This document shows, piece after piece, positions 58,017 to 64,000 of a DNA stretch of 64,000 nucleotides. The position numbers were made by a program, and so were the translations under genes. The stretch comes from Sapria himalayana (lineage: Eukaryota > Streptophyta > Magnoliopsida > Malpighiales > Rafflesiaceae), in NCBI GenBank assembly GCA_029783825.1, contig JAREIK010002991.1, positions 1,883,397-1,947,396 on the forward strand, given 5' to 3'. The first letter of the stretch is position 1, and each line of letters begins with the position of its first letter. A model generated the notes under the pieces. That model saw only the letters and a list, made by a program, of their open reading frames with translations. It was not told the DNA's origin and made no database searches.

Positions 58017-61000
58017 CATTACAAGAAAAGACCTTTTTAGAAATGCCCCATTTCGATTTTAATTCCATTGTAATGTTAAAATAGCGAAGTAGTTAAAATA
58101 GAAAGAATTTATTTCTAAAGTACTCCTTTCTAAATTTTAGAAACATATAATGTTGTAGCATTTCTAAAAAGATTAAGGGATGTTTTCGTTGCTAAAATTA
58201 GCGACGACAAAGGAATATTGAATTCCGTTGCAAAATTAGTGACAAAAAAAAATAGAAATAAGATAGAGATGTGACATCTATTTTTTTATTAGAAACGGAT
58301 TTAGACATGTCATTTTCCATTTCTATTGTCTACATCAATAATATACCTAATTTGTGTAGTTTTTGTATGTTTTTTATATTATATAAATACATAAATGAAT
58401 CATATAACCTACAATCAAATAAGCAAATCAAGTAATAAACAAATATATATATATATATATATAAACTTCAATACACGATGCATAACATAATTAAAAAATT
58501 ATTAAAACAAAAACTATAATTTTACAATAAAAAAATATTCATTGCAAAAAATTAATAACATAACATCACGAACAATAACGAGTCCTTGTTCCAGATGAGT
58601 ATTATCCTCCTGAGATCTTGATGGTTCCTCTTCGGAGTGATAAAATATAGATGATACCTCTGCTAGCTTGCATATATTTTTTTTCCATCTTCAAAATCTT
58701 CTGTTGTATTTCATCCTCTCTTTTCATTATTCATCCTCTCTTTTTCATTTCTTCAATTTTCTTTTGTATCTCTTATTTTTTTGTTGTTGCATTTCTTCAT
58801 TCATTTGTTGCATCTTCTCATCTTCTTTATAGTGTATCATGAATTTCTTGTATCTTCTCGTGTAACCTCTCATTAAATATATTATTGTAATTGGAAGATG
58901 GTGTTGAAAAACTCTAAATTAAACCTGAATAATATATAGATGCATAGGTACCAAAATCATAAATTCGTCATTTTTTTGGCTCCACTCTGACAACCTGAAG
59001 GTAAATATGTGCAACACCAATCTCTAGCACATTTGAAGAAAGATTTATCAATCGTGAAGCAATTGGCAACCATACTCTCCATAGCTTCCAACAATTGCAA
59101 CCATATAACATGAAGGTAAATATTATATCTCAAATTAAAAATAACATAAATATGAAGTTATTCATTACATTCAATTAGTACATAAATAACATCTCATCAA
59201 ATACAGTAAAAAAATATACTTGAGTTTGTATATTATTTATAATGAATGACAATTAATTTATTTTTTTACATTGTTTTCTTTTATTAATTATAATTTACAT
59301 ATTAAACTACACATATAAAATGAGAAACTTATATTAATATTATTTGACTGCTTGTCTACGAATGATCTATCTTTCTTCTTGTCCATTCACTTGAATATCT
59401 AAAATGGTATTAATGGACATCCCAATTCAGCCTCCTAAAAATAAATAATAGTTATTATTAAGCTATATCATACATTATCACACATATAAGTTCCTTTGCA
59501 TTCAAAAAATTTAAATAATAATAAAAAATAAAAAGATAATCATACCGAATCTATTGAACGTTAAGTCACATTTGAATCTCCAATATTTTTTGAACATCAT
59601 GATCTTCACCTACTTTCTCTGATTGACGATTGTGTGATGCCATCTAGAACAAGACATTGAACTCCTCACTATTATAGCATTCCCACCATTTTATCCAAAC
59701 AATTAAAAGGATACTACTAGGCTTTGCATCTTTACTATTTTTTTTTTATTTGTCAAGCTTATTATTGTATCTCACACTTGCCACATGTTTCCATGTATCC
59801 GTTACCAGGACTACCAATGTATTATTCCGGTTGTACTTTTTTTTTGTAAAAATCAAATAAAACAAGAATACATTGTAATGCATTTATTTCAAGATTATAT
59901 AATATTAGACCAAATTGAAAAATAAGTAAATGCATGAAAATTGTAGCTCAAATCTTCCCAATAAAAATCTTTTGAACTTGGGGGCACTTTGCTCCACTTT
60001 ATATCTTCCAGAACTAATTTCTCCTTGAATTTCTTCCCAATTGTACAAGAAATAGAATGAATAAACATATAAGTAATTTAATATCAGCACATACATATAC
60101 ATATAAATAAAGCATACCAATTTTTCTGCTACCGAGTTAATATTTAATTTATTTATATTTATTATCCAAAACTTTGTAATACAAATATTATTTTAATTCT
60201 AAATGTGTTAGATAAGTGACAATATCATACTTAGTTATTAGTTTAAATTTCTAAATTTTAAACATTATAATATACTTATAATTACATTCAAATTTTATTT
60301 TACATTTATTTAAAATTTAAATAATAAAAAATGATAATGCAACATGTAGTAGATTTAAGAAAGCTAATACTATTTATTATCAAATGTGGGCCAAATGAGG
60401 ATTTTCTTATTACTTAGAATGCAAATTATGGATTATAAATATTTTACATATGTCGATGTTACAATACCAATGCATGGGCCTTCTAAAATAGGTGGAACAT
60501 AACTATCAATATCTTTTGGTACCGTACAAAATGAGATGAATATGGAATGTTAGTGAAAGTAAATTTATGTATGTCATGATGAGGTGATGCCAATGTTTCT
60601 TTCATACGTGTAGGAGAATGCAAAGAGATATTTGTAGTACCGTCATCATTGAATACATGTAGATTTCCTTCTCCATGAATAATTAGTTGACTTCTTCTAC
60701 CCCTGCCCATATATTGAGATACTCGGCCACTTGAATGGTTATCCCTCATACATAAATCAAGATATATAAATATTAAAATATATAGAGATAATAAAAATAA
60801 GTTATGAAAATATAATAATAAACACATTGACATTCAAAAAAACAAATAAAAAATTTTCATTTAACATCCAGATTATAATGATTATAAGCATGACAACATA
60901 AACAACTTTAATTTTTATTTTTATATAATATATATAAAAAAAATTCACAATGTCAATACATTTAAATTTGTCAATGAACAAATAAAAAAAACAAATCAAC

Positions 61001-62242
61001 CATCAATAAAGAACATTAATAAATTAATAGAATTATTTACTAATCTATATAAAGCATATTGTATAAATAGTCATTTATCATATGCGACTTGTAATATGAA
61101 TTTTTACATATTAAATAAAGGGATGTGTCTTTATTTTATTACACCTTTAGTAAAATGTACAACTTTTTAAATTCTGAAATGAACTTATAATTCTTTGTAT
61201 TTTTACAATTATTCGTTACATTTAAACATTCCAATTGCATATCATTGAAATATTTTTATGTGATTTATTGTTCTTATAATTTAACTTTTAGTATTTGTTA
61301 TAATATTGATAAATTGTTCATTATTAAAGTTATACCATAGTATCAGTTGTTTTTTAAAAACTATTACATTTCATCTAATTATGGTAATCAAACAAAGTCC
61401 AAATTAATTAGAATAATCAAACTATAGGTTAATAACAAAATACATAAAAAATTCATACCTTAAAATAGGTAACACAAAAATTTAACAAATCCAAGTATGT
61501 TAAAAAAATATAAAATACATAATTTATTAATTAGAATTACAATAATTCAACAAAAAAAGCAGAAAAAAGCTAATAAGAATGTTAAAATTGAAAAGCAATT
61601 ATATGTAACATCAAAATGCACAAATATAGTTATTCCTTAATATAATACATATGAGATAAAATGAAAATCATTATTTCATACATCACTTATGGATTAATTG
61701 TGCGTCAATCAATAATTAGAGGAAAGAAAATTCACAAACAATTCAGACGAACTTCAGAATCTATATGGAAAACCCCTAAACCCTAACTTTATTCACATTT
61801 TTGTAGTATTTTTTGATAAATTAATTATTGTAATTTAGCTATGGAATTAATTTCTATTTCTAGATTAGTGATGGAATATTATTTTGGTGCTAAACTTTTT
61901 AATATGATATAGTGACAAATGGGTACGATGTTTCTCATCTAGCGACTTAAATATATCCCACCGCTAAATATAGAAATGAATAAGTATTCATTTCTAAAAA
62001 TACATAGATACATAAATTTTCATTGTTAAATATCACACAAACATATTTGCATCCCACTTCGCGGCCCAATCAGCGATTGAATTAAAAAACATATACAATC
62101 TGTCACTAATTAGTGATGAATTTTTTTTTTCCGTTTCTATGTATTTCATAACTTATTGTATTCGTTTCAATTCCATTCTTAATTTTAAAAATGGAATTGG
62201 GCATTTTAATTTCTATTTATAATTGCTTATTTTCTTATAGTA
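58017..62242 (-). mobile_element. En/Spm (CACTA) transposon, decayed
   Basis: The left end CATTACAAGAAAA and right end TTTTCTTATAGTA are one-base and two-base variants of the CACTA terminal repeat. Subterminal text includes TTAGTGATGGAAT-like words at both ends. The 4.2-kb interior has decayed coding fragments on the minus strand, for example a Gln/Lys-rich coiled-coil stretch at 58650-58850 and open frames at 59905-60120 and 60483-60833, consistent with the accessory transposase gene of plant CACTA elements but not proved. A 3-bp target duplication is not clear. Confidence 0.5.
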
Positions 62243-62619
62243 TATGTGTATATATATAACACATATAGGTATAAAATTATATATAGTTTCAAACAATGTG
62301 CATTAGACTGTATATGTATATGTTATATATAGCTTTATAATATAACATTATATATATATATATACACACACATACCTACATACATACATATGTGTGTGTG
62401 TGTGTGTTATATGTTTAAAACATTCATATGTTATATACAATTATATATTTAAAATGTTAAAAAATGTTTAACACGTGCACACACACACACACACATGTTA
62501 TAAACTATATATGTATATGTTATATGTCTAAAACATATATATATATATATGTATAAATAGTTATATATGATTAAACATTTAAAAATATTTAACATATACA
62601 TGTTATATATAGTTATATG

Positions 62620-62685
<66 letters not shown>

Positions 62686-62700
62686 TAATTTTTGAATATG
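62243..62700. repeat. TA, CA and TG microsatellites
   Basis: Several short arrays of TATATA, ACACAC and GTGTGT, ending in a long (TA)n at about 62624-62673 followed by GTATGTATGTAT. Confidence 0.5.
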
Positions 62701-64000
62701 ATATATGTTTCAAAAATACTACTGGGAATATTGTCTTCAAATAAAAATAGTTTAATTATTAATAACCTATAGAAAGTTTTGTTGGTGCACATAAAATTGG
62801 ATTAAAACATAGATTTTTTTAATTATAGGTATTTTTTATTAAATTTTTTAAAAAATATGACCAAAAATTAAGATATACGTTTTGATGTCCTTAAAAATAA
62901 AAACCCTGTCATACCTTTAGTCATCCCCAAAAAAATCAAAAAACAAACAATATATTGGGTATACATTTAATTGTATATATATGAAGAAACATGTTTTATA
63001 TATGTAATATATTTTTATATGTAGAAACATAAGTTGTATATGTTTGTGTTTTTTGAAAATATTTAAAGATTCAACTGGTGCATTTCAGCTTGGTGTTTTT
63101 GTATGAATCATAGTCCAATTCAATGTAGACCAAATGTTCATGAGGAGCATGGTGCACTATAGGCTTTCAGTTTAGTGTTTTACGATACTAATGGAGATTA
63201 ATGTTTGTGATACAAGAAAGTGACTCCTATTTTGAAGAAACATGAATTGATTAGCAAAATATTGCCAAATGAGTAGAAAGGAGAAATGGTTTTACGTAGT
63301 TGGATCTAGAAAAGATGGTTTATTGGGTATCTCTATCGATGCACAAAATGTTGCTGAATATATTGAGCAATCCTAAATAAAAAATAGGTTGAAAAGAAGT
63401 TGTCTAGTATGTTAAAATTTAATAAAATGTTTTAAATATTAATTTGTGCATGTGAAATAGTTGCACATTAATTTTTATTTATGTATAATGTCTTATATAT
63501 ATATATATATAAGCATGTGCATCTATAAAAATGCTCAGTGGAATTCTTTTTTATCTTTGTATTTGAGAATTATTTTTTGCTATATGTTCATCTTCCTGCA
63601 CTCGTTTTTCTAAAACATCTCCATCAATATGTGAAGAATAGCATAATGTGTTATTATTTGTTTTTAAGCTTGTATTTTAACATTTTGGTATCACAACATG
63701 TTGAAACACTTCCATTTAAAAAAATTATTACTTTATTTTTATCTTTTTCTTCTTCTCGAAATCTCTTCTATTTTAAAAATTAAACACTGACCTTCATAGA
63801 TATAAGTTTTATTATTTTGATTTAAAATTACTAGATATGAAAGATTATAGTCAAACTTAGTAATATTGAAATATGAAATCATTCAATTGCCTATATCTTG
63901 TTTAATAGATCAAATTTAAGATATGTTAAAACAAGAGATGTCTCTCTCATCCATATTTGTTTCAATCCCCTAAATTGAATAAGAAAATTATGACTAATAG
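62701..64000. other. AT-rich DNA, nothing recognised
   Basis: No coding signal, inverted ends or tandem repeats of note apart from a short (TA)n near 63497. The 81-codon open frame at 63538-63783 is Phe/Leu-rich, without similarity that I recognise. Confidence 0.5.

Noticed and set aside
58651..58842. Phe/Ser-rich membrane-like small protein on the plus strand
   Set aside because: The opposite strand gives a Gln/Lys-rich coiled coil fitting a CACTA accessory gene remnant; the plus frame is its shadow.
63538..63783. 81-codon hydrophobic open frame
   Set aside because: T-rich DNA gives Phe/Leu-rich frames by chance; no start context, no similarity and no neighbouring exons.

Overview
The window is nuclear DNA of a plant, almost certainly a flowering plant. 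It holds one recognisable host gene, split into many exons with GT-AG (and two GC-AG) introns, in very AT-rich DNA packed with plant transposon families (hAT, Mutator-like, En/Spm-CACTA, Ty3/Gypsy, Ty1/Copia, TRIM, RTE-type LINE). I cannot name the species. Introns of 11 and 26 kb suggest a large, repeat-rich genome.

The host gene is VPS18 on the minus strand, the core HOPS/CORVET tethering subunit that acts at the vacuole and late endosome. Its start codon is at 57255. Sixteen coding exons run leftward to 388 and the gene continues beyond base 1. Every exon-exon junction keeps the reading frame, the 1832 coding bases give about 610 residues without a stop, and their order matches plant VPS18 (about 990 residues). 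The clathrin-repeat end and the C-terminal RING must lie outside the window. Exons sit in clusters (1-4 at 56.3-57.3 kb; 6-10 at 17.8-19.1 kb; 11-12 near 11.4-12.0 kb; 13-14 near 3.7-4.7 kb; 15-16 near 0.4-0.7 kb), and the 68-nt exon 5 stands alone at 30.4 kb. About 97% of the gene span here is intron.

Layout, left to right. 0.4-4.7 kb: exons 16-13, with two reversed hAT relics and a Mutator-like miniature in intron 14. 4.7-11.4 kb: intron 12, with GC-rich hAT derivatives and an RTE-LINE relic carrying a hAT insertion with a perfect 8-bp target duplication. 12-17.8 kb: intron 10, with a pair of direct repeats and two near-perfect hairpins. 19.1-30.4 kb: intron 5, with a 195-bp tandem array broken by a decayed Ty3/Gypsy element that itself carries three later insertions, followed by a Copia relic. 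30.5-56.3 kb: intron 4, with two related hAT transposase copies (one carrying small hAT derivatives, one a Mutator-like insertion), a multimeric TRIM, and several diverged repeats. 57.3-64 kb: upstream of VPS18, with a 22-bp minisatellite, a 4.2-kb CACTA element and AT microsatellites; no second host gene was seen.

I see no operon-like or defence-like system and no new multi-gene system. The unusual points are the intron architecture of VPS18, two GC-AG introns proved by reading phase, and the nested insertions that can be ordered in time from target duplications and empty paralogous sites.
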